DNA from: Aquitalea magnusonii
GTDB lineage: Bacteria > Pseudomonadota > Gammaproteobacteria > Burkholderiales > Chromobacteriaceae
DNA: 64,000 nt
Direction: 5' to 3'
Assembly (NCBI RefSeq): GCF_002217795.2
Contig: NZ_AP018823.1
Span: 4,650,001-4,714,000 of the forward strand
In this document: in pieces, positions 43,899 through 54,310 of the stretch
How positions within the stretch are numbered: the stretch's first letter is position 1
Layout: the number at the start of each line of letters is the position of its first letter
The notes under the pieces: generated by a model
Told to the model about the DNA's origin: nothing
What the model saw: the letters and a program-made list of their open reading frames with translations, nothing else
Database searches by the model: none
Position numbers and translations under genes: made by a program

Positions 43899-44107
43899 AT
43901 GGCTAGGTAAGAAACCTTCCAGATGCAGGGTGAGATTTGGCAGTAGAGCTGTCGCCCTACTGCTGGATCAAACTTGAGAATGGACACGTCGTACTTGGGC
44001 GTAAGCAGTCCTTGCCTGATGTTGGCAAGTACCTTGTTTACATGGTCAGGGTGGATAACATCCCGCCTGGACAGACCACTGCCCGTATCGTGTTCCGTGC
44101 GAAATAA
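43899..44107 (+). pseudogene. infA: degenerate infA (translation initiation factor IF-1) remnant
   Basis: The 5' end reads ATG GCT AGG TAA, then ...FQMQGEI, matching the IF-1 N-terminus MAKEDTIQMQGEI but with an early stop. After an apparent 1-nt deletion the frame continues as KLENGHVVLG (from 43970), exactly the IF-1 core, then a divergent 28-codon middle, and ends RIVFRAK-stop (44087-44107), the IF-1 C-terminus. Total length is 209 nt against 219 for a 72-residue IF-1. The position between secY and rpmJ is where infA belongs in Neisseriales. A 57-codon frame from TTG 43937 to the TAA remains open. A functional infA must then lie outside the window. Confidence 0.75.
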
Positions 44108-44143
44108 CGCACTCGCTCTTTTAGAGTAACGAAAGGAACTGAC

Positions 44144-44257
44144 ATGCGAGTACAGCCTTCGGTAAAGAAGATTTGCCGTAACTGCAAAATCATCCGTCGC
44201 AATCGCGTAGTTCGCGTGATCTGCACGGATCCGCGTCACAAGCAAAAGCAAGGCTAA
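44144..44257 (+). CDS. rpmJ: 50S ribosomal protein L36
   Basis: This 37-residue protein, [19 protein letters not shown] followed by a basic tail ending KQKQG, has the zinc-binding set Cys11, Cys14, Cys27 and His32. GAAAGGAACTGAC precedes the ATG. Confidence 0.96.
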   Translation: MRVQPSVKKICRNCKIIRRNRVVRVICTDPRHKQKQG

Positions 44258-44260
44258 CAT

Positions 44261-44289
44261 TTGTTAGACCTGACTTTGCGTGTTACAAT
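44261..44289 (+). promoter_or_regulatory. extended -10 promoter upstream of rpsM (alpha operon)
   Basis: TTGTTA (44261-44266), a 17-nt spacer and TACAAT (44284-44289) preceded by TGT (extended -10) lie 38 bp before rpsM. This would allow alpha operon expression independent of the spc transcript. Confidence 0.65.
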
Positions 44290-44327
44290 CGCAAACTTTT
44301 CAAGGTCTTAAGGCTTAAGGAAAGAGT

Positions 44328-44690
44328 ATGGCCCGTATTGCAGGGGTAAATATCCCCAATCATGCGCATGCCGTTATCGGCCTGCAGGCAATTTTCGGCA
44401 TCGGTCAGACTCGCGCCCAGCAGATTTGTGTTGCTGCCAGCGTGAATCCCTCCACCAAGGTGAAGGATCTGACTGAGGCTGAGATGGAGACTCTGCGTGA
44501 AGAAGTGGCTAAGTTCACCGTTGAAGGTGACCTGCGTCGCGAAATCACCATGAGCATCAAACGTCTGATGGACATGGGCTGCTATCGCGGCATGCGCCAT
44601 CGTCGTGGCCTGCCGTGCCGCGGTCAGCGCACTCGCACTAACGCTCGTACCCGCAAGGGACCGCGTAAGGCGATCGCCGGCAAGAAGTAA
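44328..44690 (+). CDS. rpsM: 30S ribosomal protein S13
   Basis: S13 is a head protein contacting P-site tRNA and the large subunit. The 120 residues begin [19 protein letters not shown] and end in the basic [17 protein letters not shown] tail. First gene of the alpha operon. Confidence 0.98.
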   Translation: MARIAGVNIPNHAHAVIGLQAIFGIGQTRAQQICVAASVNPSTKVKDLTEAEMETLREEVAKFTVEGDLRREITMSIKRLMDMGCYRGMRHRRGLPCRGQRTRTNARTRKGPRKAIAGKK

Positions 44691-44706
44691 CTAAAGGAAC
44701 ACAGAA

Positions 44707-45102
<396 letters not shown>

Positions 45103-45120
45103 TTCGGAGAGTGTGAGAAC

Positions 45121-45741
45121 ATGGCACGTTATATCGGCCCGAAATGTAAGCTCGCTCGTCGCGAAGGCACCGACCTTTTCCTGAAGAGCGCGCGTCGTGC
45201 ACTGGATTCCAAGTGCAAACTGGACACCCCGCCTGGTCAGCATGGCGCCCGTAAGGGTCGTCTGTCTGACTACGGTGTTCAGCTGCGTGAAAAGCAGAAA
45301 ATCCGCCGTATCTATGGCGTACTTGAGCGTCAGTTCCGCAATTACTTTGCGGAAGCTGTACGTCGCAAGGGCTCCACTGGTGAAAACCTGCTGAAGCTGC
45401 TTGAAGCACGTCTGGACAACGTTGTATATCGCATGGGCTTTGGCTCCACACGTGCGGAAGCACGTCAGTTGGTAAGCCACAAGGCTATCGTTGTGAACGG
45501 CCAGGTAGTTAACATTCCGTCTTTCCAGGTTAAAGCTGGTGACGTTGTGTCTGTCCGCGAAAAGGCCAAGAAACAGGCCCGTATCGTAGAAGGTCTGGCT
45601 CTGGCTGAGCAAGGTGGTTTCCCTTCCTGGGTGTCTGTTGACTCCAAGAAAATGGAAGGCGTCTTCAAATCTGCTCCGGAACGTTCCGAACTGTCTAGCG
45701 ATATCAACGAACAACTCGTTGTGGAATTCTACTCCAAGTAA
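45121..45741 (+). CDS. rpsD: 30S ribosomal protein S4
   Basis: S4 is a primary assembly protein and, in E. coli, the alpha operon repressor. The 206 residues contain the S4 RNA-binding domain ([20 protein letters not shown]). No zinc-binding Cys quartet is seen at the N-terminus. Confidence 0.98.
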   Translation: MARYIGPKCKLARREGTDLFLKSARRALDSKCKLDTPPGQHGARKGRLSDYGVQLREKQKIRRIYGVLERQFRNYFAEAVRRKGSTGENLLKLLEARLDNVVYRMGFGSTRAEARQLVSHKAIVVNGQVVNIPSFQVKAGDVVSVREKAKKQARIVEGLALAEQGGFPSWVSVDSKKMEGVFKSAPERSELSSDINEQLVVEFYSK

Positions 45742-45764
45742 TCGCTAGCTCTTAGGGAATGACT

Positions 45765-46748
45765 ATGCAAAACAGCGCTTCGGAATTTTTGAAACCTCGT
45801 CTGATTGACGTGCAGCCGGTCTCCGCGACCCATGCACGCGTGTCGATGGAGCCGTTCGAGCGTGGCTATGCCCACACTCTGGGAAACTCGTTGCGCCGCA
45901 TTCTGCTGTCGTCGATGCCGGGCTTTGCTCCTACCGAAGTGACTATCGCTGGCGTTTTGCATGAGTATTCCGCACTTGATGGCGTGCGTGAGGATGTCGT
46001 AGACATCCTCCTCAACCTCAAGGGCGTAGTGCTTAAGCTGCATGGTCGTGACAGTGTCGTGCTGACCCTGAAAAAGGAAGGCGAAGGCGCTGTCTTGGCT
46101 GGCGATATCGAGTTGCCGCATGACGTGGAAGTGATCAATCCGGAACACGTGATTGCTCATCTCTCCGCAGGTGGCAAAATCGACATGGAGATCAAGGTCG
46201 AAAAAGGCCGTGGCTATCAGCCCGTGTCTGTTCGTTCCATTCATGAAGAAAACCGTTCCATCGGTACCATTCAACTGGATGCTTCCTTCTCGCCGGTTCG
46301 CCGTGTGAGCTTTGCGGTGGAAAGCGCCCGTGTTGAACAACGTACCGACCTCGACCGCCTGGTTCTCGATATTGAGACCAATGGCGTGATCGAACCGGAA
46401 CAGGCCGTGCGCAATGCTGCACGGATTCTGATGGATCAGCTGTCGATCTTTGCTGACCTCCAAGGCACAGCGGTTGAAGAAGTCGTTGAAAAGGCGCCGC
46501 CGATCGATCCGATCTTGCTGCGTCCGGTAGACGATCTTGAACTGACGGTTCGTTCGGCCAACTGCCTGAAGGCTGAGAACATTTATTACATCGGCGATCT
46601 GATCCAGCGTACTGAAACCGAGCTTCTGAAGACTCCGAACCTCGGTCGCAAGTCGCTGAACGAGATCAAAGAAGTTCTCGCTTCCAAGGGCCTGACTCTC
46701 GGCATGAAGCTTGAGAATTGGCCTCCGGCTGGTCTGGAAAAGCCGTAA
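45765..46748 (+). CDS. rpoA: DNA-directed RNA polymerase subunit alpha
   Basis: This assembly platform for RNA polymerase has 327 residues: an N-terminal dimerisation domain ([19 protein letters not shown]), a linker, and the C-terminal DNA/activator-binding domain ([20 protein letters not shown]). I chose ATG 45765 (MQNSASEF), which fits the family and the GGGA spacing; ATG 45759 would add two residues. Confidence 0.98.
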   Translation: MQNSASEFLKPRLIDVQPVSATHARVSMEPFERGYAHTLGNSLRRILLSSMPGFAPTEVTIAGVLHEYSALDGVREDVVDILLNLKGVVLKLHGRDSVVLTLKKEGEGAVLAGDIELPHDVEVINPEHVIAHLSAGGKIDMEIKVEKGRGYQPVSVRSIHEENRSIGTIQLDASFSPVRRVSFAVESARVEQRTDLDRLVLDIETNGVIEPEQAVRNAARILMDQLSIFADLQGTAVEEVVEKAPPIDPILLRPVDDLELTVRSANCLKAENIYYIGDLIQRTETELLKTPNLGRKSLNEIKEVLASKGLTLGMKLENWPPAGLEKP

Positions 46749-46772
46749 GTTTGAGACTAAAGGACATTAACA

Positions 46773-47168
46773 ATGCGTCATCGTTACAGTAATCGTAAAC
46801 TGAACCGCACGACCAGCCATCGTCTGGCGATGCTGCGCAACATGGCGAATTCGCTGCTGAAGCACGAAGTTATCGTGACCACGCTGCCGAAAGCCAAGGA
46901 ACTGCGTCGTGTGGCCGAGCCGCTGATTACGCTCGGCAAAAAGCCGTCTCTCGCCAACCGTCGTCTGGCGTTTGACCGCACTCGTGACCGCGATATCGTG
47001 GTTAAACTCTTCGACGTCCTCGGCCCGCGCTTCTCCGCCCGCAATGGTGGTTATGTGCGTATCCTGAAGTACGGTTTCCGTAAGGGCGACAATGCCCCGC
47101 TGGCTCTGGTTGAGCTGGTTGACCGTGCTGAAGATGCCGTTGCCGTTGTAGATGACTCCGCTGAATAA
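46773..47168 (+). CDS. rplQ: 50S ribosomal protein L17
   Basis: The 131 residues ([20 protein letters not shown]) are typical of L17. It is the last gene of the alpha operon and of the whole translation block, followed by a terminator. Confidence 0.98.
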   Translation: MRHRYSNRKLNRTTSHRLAMLRNMANSLLKHEVIVTTLPKAKELRRVAEPLITLGKKPSLANRRLAFDRTRDRDIVVKLFDVLGPRFSARNGGYVRILKYGFRKGDNAPLALVELVDRAEDAVAVVDDSAE

Positions 47169-47185
47169 TATTCGGTGAAGTTGAG

Positions 47186-47213
47186 AAAAAAGCCAGCGCA
47201 AGCTGGCTTTTTT
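47186..47213 (+). terminator. bidirectional intrinsic terminator after rplQ
   Basis: AAAAAAGCCAGC (47186-47197), GCAA loop, GCTGGCTTTTTT (47202-47213). The symmetrical A/T tracts allow it to end rplQ transcripts on the plus strand and the MOSC gene transcript on the minus strand. Confidence 0.93.
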
Positions 47214-47254
47214 CATTGCTGCAGCGATTGCCGCAAGTGCTTTTCTGGCTTGCC

Positions 47255-48052
47255 TCAGAAGCTGTAGCGCGACGCGATGATCTCGATTTTCGCTCCTGTC
47301 TCCAGTACGCCTTCACTGCGTGCTACCAGATTTACCCCAAAGCAAATGCCTTCTGGCAGTTGTCTGGTGCGGATCAAGGTCCTCATTGGTTCGTTATCTT
47401 CAGCAAATTCCCCGGTATCAGGGTTCACCGTTGTCATCTGACAGCGAGTGCAAGGCTTGGCGACTTCAAACTCAATCTCGCCTATGCGTATCACGCTCCA
47501 GTCATCTTCCTCATAGGGCAGCGCATCCGTCACAACCAGGTTTGGCCGGAAATGGCGCAATCCAACCGGTGTGGCAAGATCCTGATTCAAGGCTTCCAGT
47601 GAGGCCTGATTGATCAGCAGATAGGGATAACCATCTGCAAAGGAAAGTGGAATATCGGAGTGGACCAGGGTGCGGGTTGATTTCATGCCCAGCCACAGCA
47701 ACTGGCATGCAATCCCCATGTAATTGCTAAACCAGGCATCCACATGCGGATCACCATGCAGCGCGGTGAATGCATCCTTCCACACTGCTGTTGCCACCGA
47801 TTGTTGATAAACCTGCGTCATGGCCATGATGGGATTTTGCCCTGGTGCTTTGATCAGCATGCCACCCGGTATCAGGTCCATCTCGATCAGCAGCATGCGC
47901 GGATAGTCGCGGGCGGTAAGAAATTGGCCTTGCGGTGTGACCAGCAGCCACTCTCTGTCATGCAGCAGACCTTGCAGGCTGGCGTAGGCGCGATCGTAGG
48001 CAATGCCACGAGCCGACTTCATTGGATGCACGAACATGTGAGAGAGATGCAT
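47255..48052 (-). CDS. MOSC domain protein, YcbX-like
   Basis: The 265-residue cytosolic protein has the MOSC N-terminal beta-barrel (MHLSHMFVHPMKSARGIAYD, DREWLLVT) and the MOSC domain with FRPNLVV, KPCTRCQMTTVNPDTGEF and GVNLVA. The Cys in KPCTRC is the conserved sulfur/molybdenum-cofactor site. YcbX-type proteins reduce N-hydroxylated compounds using the molybdenum cofactor and a ferredoxin-like domain; here the C-terminal 2Fe-2S domain of E. coli YcbX is absent, so a separate electron donor is expected. AGGGA precedes the ATG. Confidence 0.88.
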   Translation of the reverse strand: MHLSHMFVHPMKSARGIAYDRAYASLQGLLHDREWLLVTPQGQFLTARDYPRMLLIEMDLIPGGMLIKAPGQNPIMAMTQVYQQSVATAVWKDAFTALHGDPHVDAWFSNYMGIACQLLWLGMKSTRTLVHSDIPLSFADGYPYLLINQASLEALNQDLATPVGLRHFRPNLVVTDALPYEEDDWSVIRIGEIEFEVAKPCTRCQMTTVNPDTGEFAEDNEPMRTLIRTRQLPEGICFGVNLVARSEGVLETGAKIEIIASRYSF

Positions 48053-48430
48053 GTGGTTCCCTGCTGATCTGGTAGGAAAATAATGATCGTATCATCTGGC
48101 TGGCAATGTGGCTTTCTTCTTTGCCATGCGGGCTGTTGGCAGTGTGGCCTGCGCTTGCCGTATGTGTGCGTAGCTGGGCATGCCTCATCCGCTTTGGATG
48201 ACATCTTGCACTATTGGTGTGGTCGCATGGCCACGCAAATCACGGCTCGCTGTTTCTGCCCTGACGTCGCTATTAAGTTCTTGGATGTAATTGATAAATA
48301 TCTCGACTAATTTGATAGAACAGCTTGGTAAACCCCTGTTTTACTTTGTGTATAAAGTTGTAGAATGACGATGTGCTGTACATTAGAGCAGTTGCTTGAT
48401 AGAAACGCTGCCAACGGGAACAGAGAAAAT
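48053..48430. other. 378-bp divergent intergenic region, no convincing gene
   Basis: This region lies between the divergent MOSC and chemoreceptor genes. It becomes AT-rich from about 48270, where promoter elements for the chemoreceptor are expected (e.g. TTTACT and TAGAAT near 48341-48366, poorly spaced). A 75-codon Cys-rich open frame (48083-48310) lacks a ribosome site and was not accepted as a gene. Confidence 0.5.
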
Positions 48431-50071
48431 ATGAATACATCCGCCGGAATGACACTGCGGGGCCGCCTTATTGCGTGGTTGCTGCTGGTCGCATTGCTGA
48501 TCTGCTGTCTCAGTGGCTTAGCCTTGTACAATCAACGTAACAGTATGCTGCAGGACAGGCAGGACAAAACCCGTAATCTCGTTGAGTCTGCAATGGGGAT
48601 TATCAGTAGCTATGAAGCACTGGAAGCTAGCGGCAAACTGAGCGAATCTCAGGCCAAGCAAATGGCGGCAGCTGCGCTGATGGCCAGCCACTATGATGGC
48701 CAAGAGTACTTTTTTGGTTATGACCAGAACTGGACTTATGTCATCCATGGTGCCAAACCGGACAAGGTGGGCAAGCCCTTACTGGGACTGAAGACCCCGA
48801 CCGGTGTGGATCTGGGTCAGCTATTCCAGGAAACGGTTGCCAAAGGTAATGGTCAGGGTTTTGCCGCCTACGTCTGGGACAAGCCCGGTTTTGATCAGCC
48901 ACAACCCAAGATTTCCTACCTGATGACCAGCTCGCGCTGGCACTGGATTATCGGTACCGGTATTTATCTGGATGATGTCCAGGCTGCCTTCATGGGGCAG
49001 TTGTGGCTGACGCTGGGGGAGGTGGCTGTCATCCTTGCCCTGTTGCTGGTTGCCGGGGTGTTCTTGATGCGTAGCATTCTTGGCCAGCTCGGTGCTGATC
49101 CGGGCGAGACCATGCGCGTGGTACGGCGCATTGCTGATGGCTACCTCGATACCCAGGTCCCGGTAGCTGCCGGCGACAATCACAGTGTGATGGCTGCGGT
49201 TGATCAAATGCAAAAGCATCTGAAGCAATTGGTGCGAGAAATTGCTGACGAAGCAGTACGCCTGTCGCAGATGAGTTCTGATGTGGCCCGCCGCTCGGAT
49301 GCGGTGGTGCGTGGTTCTGATCAGCAAAGCGAGGCTGCCGCAGCCATGGCGGCTTCTATTGAGCAACTGACGGTCAGCATCAACCACATCTCCAGTCATG
49401 CGCTGGATGCACGCGATCTGTCGCAGGAGTCTGGCCGTCTGTCGCGTGAGGGTGGCGAGGTGATTTCCAGTGCGGTCAGCGAAATGCACCGCATCAATGA
49501 GTCGGTGGATCAGGCTGCGGTGACGATTGCCGACCTGGCCAGCAAGACGCAAACCATTTCCAGCATCATGCAGGTGATCAAGGACATTGCCGACCAAACC
49601 AATCTGCTGGCGCTCAATGCCGCCATTGAGGCTGCCCGGGCGGGTGAGATGGGGCGTGGCTTTGCCGTGGTGGCCGATGAGGTGCGCAAGTTGTCCGAGC
49701 GTACCGGACAGGCCACGCAGGAAATTGCCGGCATGATCCAGGAAATCCAGACCAGCTCCGATCAATCGCGTGCTTGTATGGAAGAGGCGGTGGGCCGGGT
49801 TAAAACCGGTTTGCAGCTGGCGGTGCAAGGGGGCGAAGCCATTTCGCATATCCGCGAAAGTGCGACCGGGGTGGTTGATGTTGTGAACGAAATTTCACAT
49901 GCGCTCAAGGAGCAGGGCAGCGCCAGTACCGAAATTGCACAACAGGTGGAATTGATTGCCCGCAGTGCCAGCAATAATGCCGAGGAGTCAGCAGGGACCT
50001 CGAAGGAGGTGCAGGCCATGCATGCACTGGCGGATGATCTGCGCCAACTGGTATCGCGCTTCCATGTTTGA
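48431..50071 (+). CDS. methyl-accepting chemotaxis protein with single Cache domain
   Basis: This transmembrane chemoreceptor signals to CheA/CheW. The 546 residues contain TM1 (about 12-34), a periplasmic single-Cache (sCache_2-like) domain with [15 protein letters not shown] and [16 protein letters not shown]2 (about 191-214), HAMP (about 215-268) and the methyl-accepting coiled coil with the signalling hairpin ([20 protein letters not shown], 400-419). There is no NWETF-type CheR tether at the C-terminus. The ATG at 48431 ([13 protein letters not shown]) gives a normal TM1; an upstream ATG at 48365 would add a Cys-containing extension. Such Cache domains often sense small carboxylates, but the ligand is unknown. 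Confidence 0.93.
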   Translation: MNTSAGMTLRGRLIAWLLLVALLICCLSGLALYNQRNSMLQDRQDKTRNLVESAMGIISSYEALEASGKLSESQAKQMAAAALMASHYDGQEYFFGYDQNWTYVIHGAKPDKVGKPLLGLKTPTGVDLGQLFQETVAKGNGQGFAAYVWDKPGFDQPQPKISYLMTSSRWHWIIGTGIYLDDVQAAFMGQLWLTLGEVAVILALLLVAGVFLMRSILGQLGADPGETMRVVRRIADGYLDTQVPVAAGDNHSVMAAVDQMQKHLKQLVREIADEAVRLSQMSSDVARRSDAVVRGSDQQSEAAAAMAASIEQLTVSINHISSHALDARDLSQESGRLSREGGEVISSAVSEMHRINESVDQAAVTIADLASKTQTISSIMQVIKDIADQTNLLALNAAIEAARAGEMGRGFAVVADEVRKLSERTGQATQEIAGMIQEIQTSSDQSRACMEEAVGRVKTGLQLAVQGGEAISHIRESATGVVDVVNEISHALKEQGSASTEIAQQVELIARSASNNAEESAGTSKEVQAMHALADDLRQLVSRFHV

Positions 50072-50090
50072 GCCTGTTTGCTGAAACCGC

Positions 50091-50116
50091 AAAGCCCTCC
50101 GCATGGAGGGCTTTTT
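50091..50116 (+). terminator. intrinsic terminator after the chemoreceptor gene
   Basis: AAAGCCCTCC (50091-50100), GCAT, GGAGGGCTTT (50105-50114) followed by TT. It also lies just beyond the lnt stop codon on the other strand. Confidence 0.88.
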
Positions 50117-50124
50117 CATGTCGC

Positions 50125-51645
50125 TCAGTTGGCCGGATGCTGCGTGGCGGTCTGGTCTTGACGGCGGCGTAGCCAGGCCCCCAAGGCTATCGCCAGCGAC
50201 AGCAGGCTGAGGCAAGCGATAATGACCGGTCGGTTGCCATATTGCATATACGGTGTCTGGCCCTGGTAATCCTGCACCATGCCTTCCAGCACCTGCTGGG
50301 TGAAGGGCGCTGCGACACTGGCAATCTCACCATTGGGTCGCACGATGGCCGTCATGCCGGTGTTGGTGGCGCGCAGCATGAAGCGCCCGGTTTCCAATGC
50401 GCGTGCCTGCGATAGCTGCAAGTGCTGGCTCATGGCCACGCTCTTGCCGAACCAGGCCAGATTGCTGACATTGGCCAGAATGCCGGCATGGGCTGCCGGG
50501 CCAATCAGTTCTTCGCCAAAGCTGTCTTCATAGCAGATATTGAATGCCACCTTGTGCCCGGCCAACTGCAGCGGAGCCTGGTTTACACCGCCACGGCTGA
50601 AACCGGACAGGGGCATGTTCATATACTGGTAAATCCAGCCAATCAGCCCCGGTAGCGGGATGAATTCGCCAAACGGCACCAGGTGGTCCTTGGCGTAGGA
50701 GGGCAAGGCCGGGTCGGTGAGGGCAACCACGGCGTTCAGATAGCCACGGCCATCCGCGGTGCGACGCGGTATACCGGCCGCCAGGGCCATATTCTTGCGC
50801 TGTGCATCGCCGGCCATCATGGTGAGATAGCCCGATGGCAGGTCGTCCAGAAACACCGGCAAGGCCGTTTCCGGCAGGATCATCAGTTCGGCACGGGTGC
50901 TGGCCACCTGCTGGTAATAGGTGGTGAGGGTGGATTCAAAGCTTGCCGGATCCCATTTCATGGTCTGTGGAATATCGCCCTGCGCCAGTGCCACCCGGTA
51001 GGCTTTGCCGACCGGTTCGGTCCAACTGACAGATTGCAGCCAGAAGCCGCCGCTCCACAGGATGATCAGCCCAGCCGTTGCCGCCAGGCGTTGCAGGCGC
51101 TGGCCATTGGCCAGTAGTGCCAATGCACCGGCGCTCAAGGCCACCAGCCAGCTGGCCAGATGGATGCCGCCGATGGGAATGAAGCCGGACAGCGGGCTTT
51201 CTGTTACCTGCGAGTAGCCGACGGCACCCCAGGGAAAGCCGGTCATCACCCAGCTACGCAGCCATTCGCCCAGCTCCCACAGTGCCGGAAAGGCCAGCAG
51301 CCAGCGCACCCATGGGCGCTGGTCGATACGGCTGGTCAGCCAGCAGGCCAGACCGGGCCAGATGGCCAGATAGGCAGGCAACAGCAGCACCAGCGGTGCG
51401 GCCAGCACGGCCGGCAGACCGGCAATATCGTGCAGGCTGTGGTAAATCCAGTTGAAATTGCTGGTATAAGCCGCCACCCCCCAGACATAGCCAGTACGGA
51501 AAGCCAGTTGGGGGTTTCGCTCTACCAGCTGTGCCAGGGCGGCCAGGGAGAGCGGCACCAGGCCATACAGGCGGTAGGGGGCAAAGCCATACAGGGTGAG
51601 TGCGCCGGCCAGGGCGGCGGCAATCAGCACAAGCAAGGTGCGCAT
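50125..51645 (-). CDS. lnt: apolipoprotein N-acyltransferase Lnt
   Basis: Lnt adds the third acyl chain to the N-terminal Cys of lipoproteins in the inner membrane. The 506 residues have about seven N-terminal and one C-terminal hydrophobic segments and a periplasmic nitrilase domain with the catalytic triad Glu259 (LPETALP), Lys319 (AKDHLVPFGEF) and Cys371 (NICYEDSFGEE). The start at 51645 (MRTLLVLIAA) follows the corC stop by 1 nt; an upstream frame extension lies inside corC. Last gene of the miaB-to-lnt run. Confidence 0.95.
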   Translation of the reverse strand: MRTLLVLIAAALAGALTLYGFAPYRLYGLVPLSLAALAQLVERNPQLAFRTGYVWGVAAYTSNFNWIYHSLHDIAGLPAVLAAPLVLLLPAYLAIWPGLACWLTSRIDQRPWVRWLLAFPALWELGEWLRSWVMTGFPWGAVGYSQVTESPLSGFIPIGGIHLASWLVALSAGALALLANGQRLQRLAATAGLIILWSGGFWLQSVSWTEPVGKAYRVALAQGDIPQTMKWDPASFESTLTTYYQQVASTRAELMILPETALPVFLDDLPSGYLTMMAGDAQRKNMALAAGIPRRTADGRGYLNAVVALTDPALPSYAKDHLVPFGEFIPLPGLIGWIYQYMNMPLSGFSRGGVNQAPLQLAGHKVAFNICYEDSFGEELIGPAAHAGILANVSNLAWFGKSVAMSQHLQLSQARALETGRFMLRATNTGMTAIVRPNGEIASVAAPFTQQVLEGMVQDYQGQTPYMQYGNRPVIIACLSLLSLAIALGAWLRRRQDQTATQHPAN

Positions 51646-51646
51646 G

Positions 51647-52501
51647 TCAGTCCGGGGTGCTTTCGGCAGTATTGCTGTGCAGACGTTCCACCAGCAGCGT
51701 TTGCAGGCGGCGGCTGTCGGCACGCAGGACGGTGAAGCGCAGCGAACCGGATTCCACTGTTTCGCCACGCTTGGGCAGGTGGCCGATCAGGGAAATCACC
51801 AATCCGCCGACGGTATCCACATCATCGTCTTCATAGTTGGTGGCGAAGTATTCGTTGAAGTCGGCCACTTCGGTGAGGGCGTTGACGCGGTAGCGCTGGT
51901 CGCGTACCGGCACGATATTGTTGTCATCCTCTTCGAAGTCGTATTCGTCTTCGATGTCGCCGACAATCTGCTCGATCACATCCTCGATGGTGACGAGGCC
52001 GGACACGCCGCCATATTCGTCCACCACGATGGCCATGTGGTTGCGGTTGGAGCGGAACTCGCGCAGCAGCACGTCCAGCGGTTTGGACTCGGGCACAAAT
52101 ACACTGGGACGCAGCGTGGCGCGCAGGTCGAAACGATTGGGAGCATGGAAGTAGTGCAGCAGATCCTTGGCCAGCAGAATGCCCAGCACGTCGTCCTTGT
52201 TGTCGCCAATCACCGGAAAGCGCGAGTGGCCGGTGCGCAGCACATCCGGCAGCAGGCGCTCGATGGGGTCGTCGATACGGATCACATCCATCTGGCTGCG
52301 CGGAATCATCACGTCGCGGGCGGTCAGGTCGCTGACTTCCAGCACGCCCTCAATCATGGCCAGCGCTTCGGCGTCCAGCAGATTGCGTTCAAAGGCGGAG
52401 TGCAGCAGGGTGATCAGCTCCTCGCGATCTTCCGGTTCGCGCAGCAGCATGGCGGACAAGCGTTCCAACAGGCTGGGCTTGTGTTTACTGGGGTCTTCCA
52501 T
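51647..52501 (-). CDS. corC: CorC/HlyC-family CBS domain protein
   Basis: The 284-residue cytosolic protein has an N-terminal helical part, a CBS pair (ARDVMIPRSQMDVI..., PLVSEFRSNRN-like region through VTIEDVIEQIVGDIEDE) and a C-terminal CorC_HlyC domain. CorC was linked genetically to magnesium/cobalt efflux; the biochemical role is unsettled. Placement between ybeY and lnt is the conserved context. Confidence 0.92.
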   Translation of the reverse strand: MEDPSKHKPSLLERLSAMLLREPEDREELITLLHSAFERNLLDAEALAMIEGVLEVSDLTARDVMIPRSQMDVIRIDDPIERLLPDVLRTGHSRFPVIGDNKDDVLGILLAKDLLHYFHAPNRFDLRATLRPSVFVPESKPLDVLLREFRSNRNHMAIVVDEYGGVSGLVTIEDVIEQIVGDIEDEYDFEEDDNNIVPVRDQRYRVNALTEVADFNEYFATNYEDDDVDTVGGLVISLIGHLPKRGETVESGSLRFTVLRADSRRLQTLLVERLHSNTAESTPD

Positions 52502-52505
52502 GGGG

Positions 52506-53012
52506 TTAGCGTTTTTCCTCTAGATAGGGATCGGGATATCCTAACTTCGCGAGAATGACAGTTTCAAGCGTTTCCATGATTTCCGCTTCTGCATCATCCT
52601 CGTGGTCAAAGCCTTGCAGGTGCAGCATGCCGTGTACCAGCAGGTGGGCATAGTGGGCCATCAGGTCAATGCCTTGCTCGGCGGCTTCCTTTTCCACCAC
52701 CTCGGTACACAGCACCAGATCGCCAAACAAGGGCAGATCGGCAATGTTTTCGCCTTCGTTCAGTGCGAAAGACAGCACATTGGTGGCGTAGTCCTTGCCG
52801 CGGTAGCTGTGGTTGAGGCTGCGGCCTTCCTCGCTGCCTACCAGCAGGATGCTGACCTGGGCCTGCTTTACATCAGCCTGCAAGGCAGCCTGGCAGCAAC
52901 GGCGGATCAGTTTGGCTTCAGGCAATCGTTGTGCCTGGCTGCGGTCTTCCAGCGTCAGTTGCAGACGGGCGGCAAGGCGCGGCAGCGGGTTATTTCGCTT
53001 GGCTTGTTTCAT
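52506..53012 (-). CDS. ybeY: endoribonuclease YbeY (rRNA maturation factor)
   Basis: YbeY is a single-strand RNase for 16S rRNA 3' maturation and 70S quality control. The 168 residues have the metal-binding motif [11 protein letters not shown] (His127, His131, His137). It is slightly longer than E. coli YbeY at the N-terminus. Its start overlaps the end of phoH by 23 nt. Confidence 0.95.
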   Translation of the reverse strand: MKQAKRNNPLPRLAARLQLTLEDRSQAQRLPEAKLIRRCCQAALQADVKQAQVSILLVGSEEGRSLNHSYRGKDYATNVLSFALNEGENIADLPLFGDLVLCTEVVEKEAAEQGIDLMAHYAHLLVHGMLHLQGFDHEDDAEAEIMETLETVILAKLGYPDPYLEEKR

Positions 53013-53952
53013 CGTTCTTCAATTGATAGTTGTCGTAGGCATCGACGATTTTCTGCACCAGCGGGTGGCGCACCACGTCTTCGCTCTGGAAATGGTGAAA
53101 GTGGATGCCGCGCACGTGGCCCAGAATCTTCTCCACTTCCACCAGTCCGCTTTTCTGATGGCGCTGCAGGTCGATCTGCGTCACATCACCGGTAATCACC
53201 GCGCGTGAGCCAAAGCCGATGCGGGTGAGGAACATCTTCATCTGTTCCGGTGTGGTGTTTTGCGCCTCGTCCAGAATGATGAAGGCATTGTTCAGCGTGC
53301 GGCCACGCATATAAGCCAGCGGTGCAATTTCAATCAGGTTTTTTTCGAACAGGCGGGTGACACGGTCAAAGCCCATCAGGTCGTACAGCGCGTCGTACAG
53401 CGGACGCAGGTAGGGGTCGACCTTTTGTGCCAGATCGCCGGGCAGGAAGCCCAGTTTTTCACCGGCCTCCACCGCGGGGCGCACCAGTACGATGCGCTTG
53501 ATGGCATCGCGCTCCATGGCATCCACCGCGCAGGCCACGGCGAGGTAGGTTTTGCCGGTACCGGCCGGGCCGATGCCAAAGGTGATGTCGTGCTGGCTGA
53601 TGGCTTTGATGTAACCGCTCTGGCGCGGGGTGCGGCCGCGCAGATCACCGCGCCGGGTCAGCAGCACCGGGGCGTCGGCATCGGCTTGCTGATTATGCTG
53701 GCGGGCTTCCACCAGTTCCAGCTGTACATCGTCAATGGAGATGTCCTGCTTTTCCGCCAGCAGGTAGAGGCGGGTCAGGCTGTAAACCGCCAGATCGGCC
53801 TGCTCACCGCTGCATTTGAAGTGCTCGCCGCGGCGCTGGATCAGCACATCCAGACCGGTTTCGATCTGCTTGAGGTTTTCATCCAGCGGGCCGCACAGGC
53901 GGGCCAGCCGTTCGTTGTCGACCGGATTGAAGCTAAGAGGAGTGGTATTCAT
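52990..53952 (-). CDS. PhoH family ATPase (YbeZ)
   Basis: This predicted P-loop ATPase partners YbeY. The 320 residues contain Walker A GPAGTGKT (128-135) and the Walker B-like [12 protein letters not shown]. PhoH-YbeY coupling (here a 23-nt overlap) is widely conserved and suggests a shared role in rRNA processing. Confidence 0.93.
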   Translation of the reverse strand: MNTTPLSFNPVDNERLARLCGPLDENLKQIETGLDVLIQRRGEHFKCSGEQADLAVYSLTRLYLLAEKQDISIDDVQLELVEARQHNQQADADAPVLLTRRGDLRGRTPRQSGYIKAISQHDITFGIGPAGTGKTYLAVACAVDAMERDAIKRIVLVRPAVEAGEKLGFLPGDLAQKVDPYLRPLYDALYDLMGFDRVTRLFEKNLIEIAPLAYMRGRTLNNAFIILDEAQNTTPEQMKMFLTRIGFGSRAVITGDVTQIDLQRHQKSGLVEVEKILGHVRGIHFHHFQSEDVVRHPLVQKIVDAYDNYQLKNDETSQAK

Positions 53953-53968
53953 GTGTCAGGGCAGGGTG

Positions 53969-54310
53969 TCAGTGGCTGAACAGCAAGGCAAACCAGAAGC
54001 TGGCTTCCAGTACAAGCAAGACGCAGACCAGCAGCGTCAGCAGCATGAACAGGCCGTTGCGCAGGCCGGCAGAGGGTAATCTGTCCAGCAGCCATAGCAG
54101 ACCTGCATACATCAGGGCGGTGGGCACCAGCGCCGCGGGGCCGGTCAGCAGTAATAGCGTGCGGCTACCCCAGTTGCCATGGCTGCCCGGCTGGCCAATC
54201 AGCAGGCTCAGCAGTAACAGGACGGGCAGGGCAATCAGGCTGATGATCGCTACCTTGCGGGCATGGCGGCCAAGCGGACGCGGGACGGGCGTAACGGCGC
54301 TATCGCTCAT
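53969..54310 (-). CDS. small membrane protein of unknown function
   Basis: The 113-residue protein has three hydrophobic segments (VAIISLIALPVLLLLSLLI; LLLLTGPAALVPTALMYAGL; LFMLLTLLVCVLLVLEASFW) after a basic, Pro-containing cytosolic N-terminus. I recognise no family. Its ATG overlaps the stop of the YciI-like gene by 4 nt, so it is very likely translated with it, and it lies 16 bp before phoH. These two genes interrupt the usual miaB-phoH adjacency. Confidence 0.7.
   Translation of the reverse strand: MSDSAVTPVPRPLGRHARKVAIISLIALPVLLLLSLLIGQPGSHGNWGSRTLLLLTGPAALVPTALMYAGLLWLLDRLPSAGLRNGLFMLLTLLVCVLLVLEASFWFALLFSH

Noticed and set aside
43895..44260. 121-codon minus-strand frame across the secY-rpsM gap
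   Set aside because: It runs opposite rpmJ and the infA remnant, without a ribosome site or any known domain.
48083..48310. 75-codon Cys-rich frame between the MOSC and chemoreceptor genes
   Set aside because: There is no ribosome site, no recognisable motif and no neighbouring partner; the composition changes midway where the region turns AT-rich.
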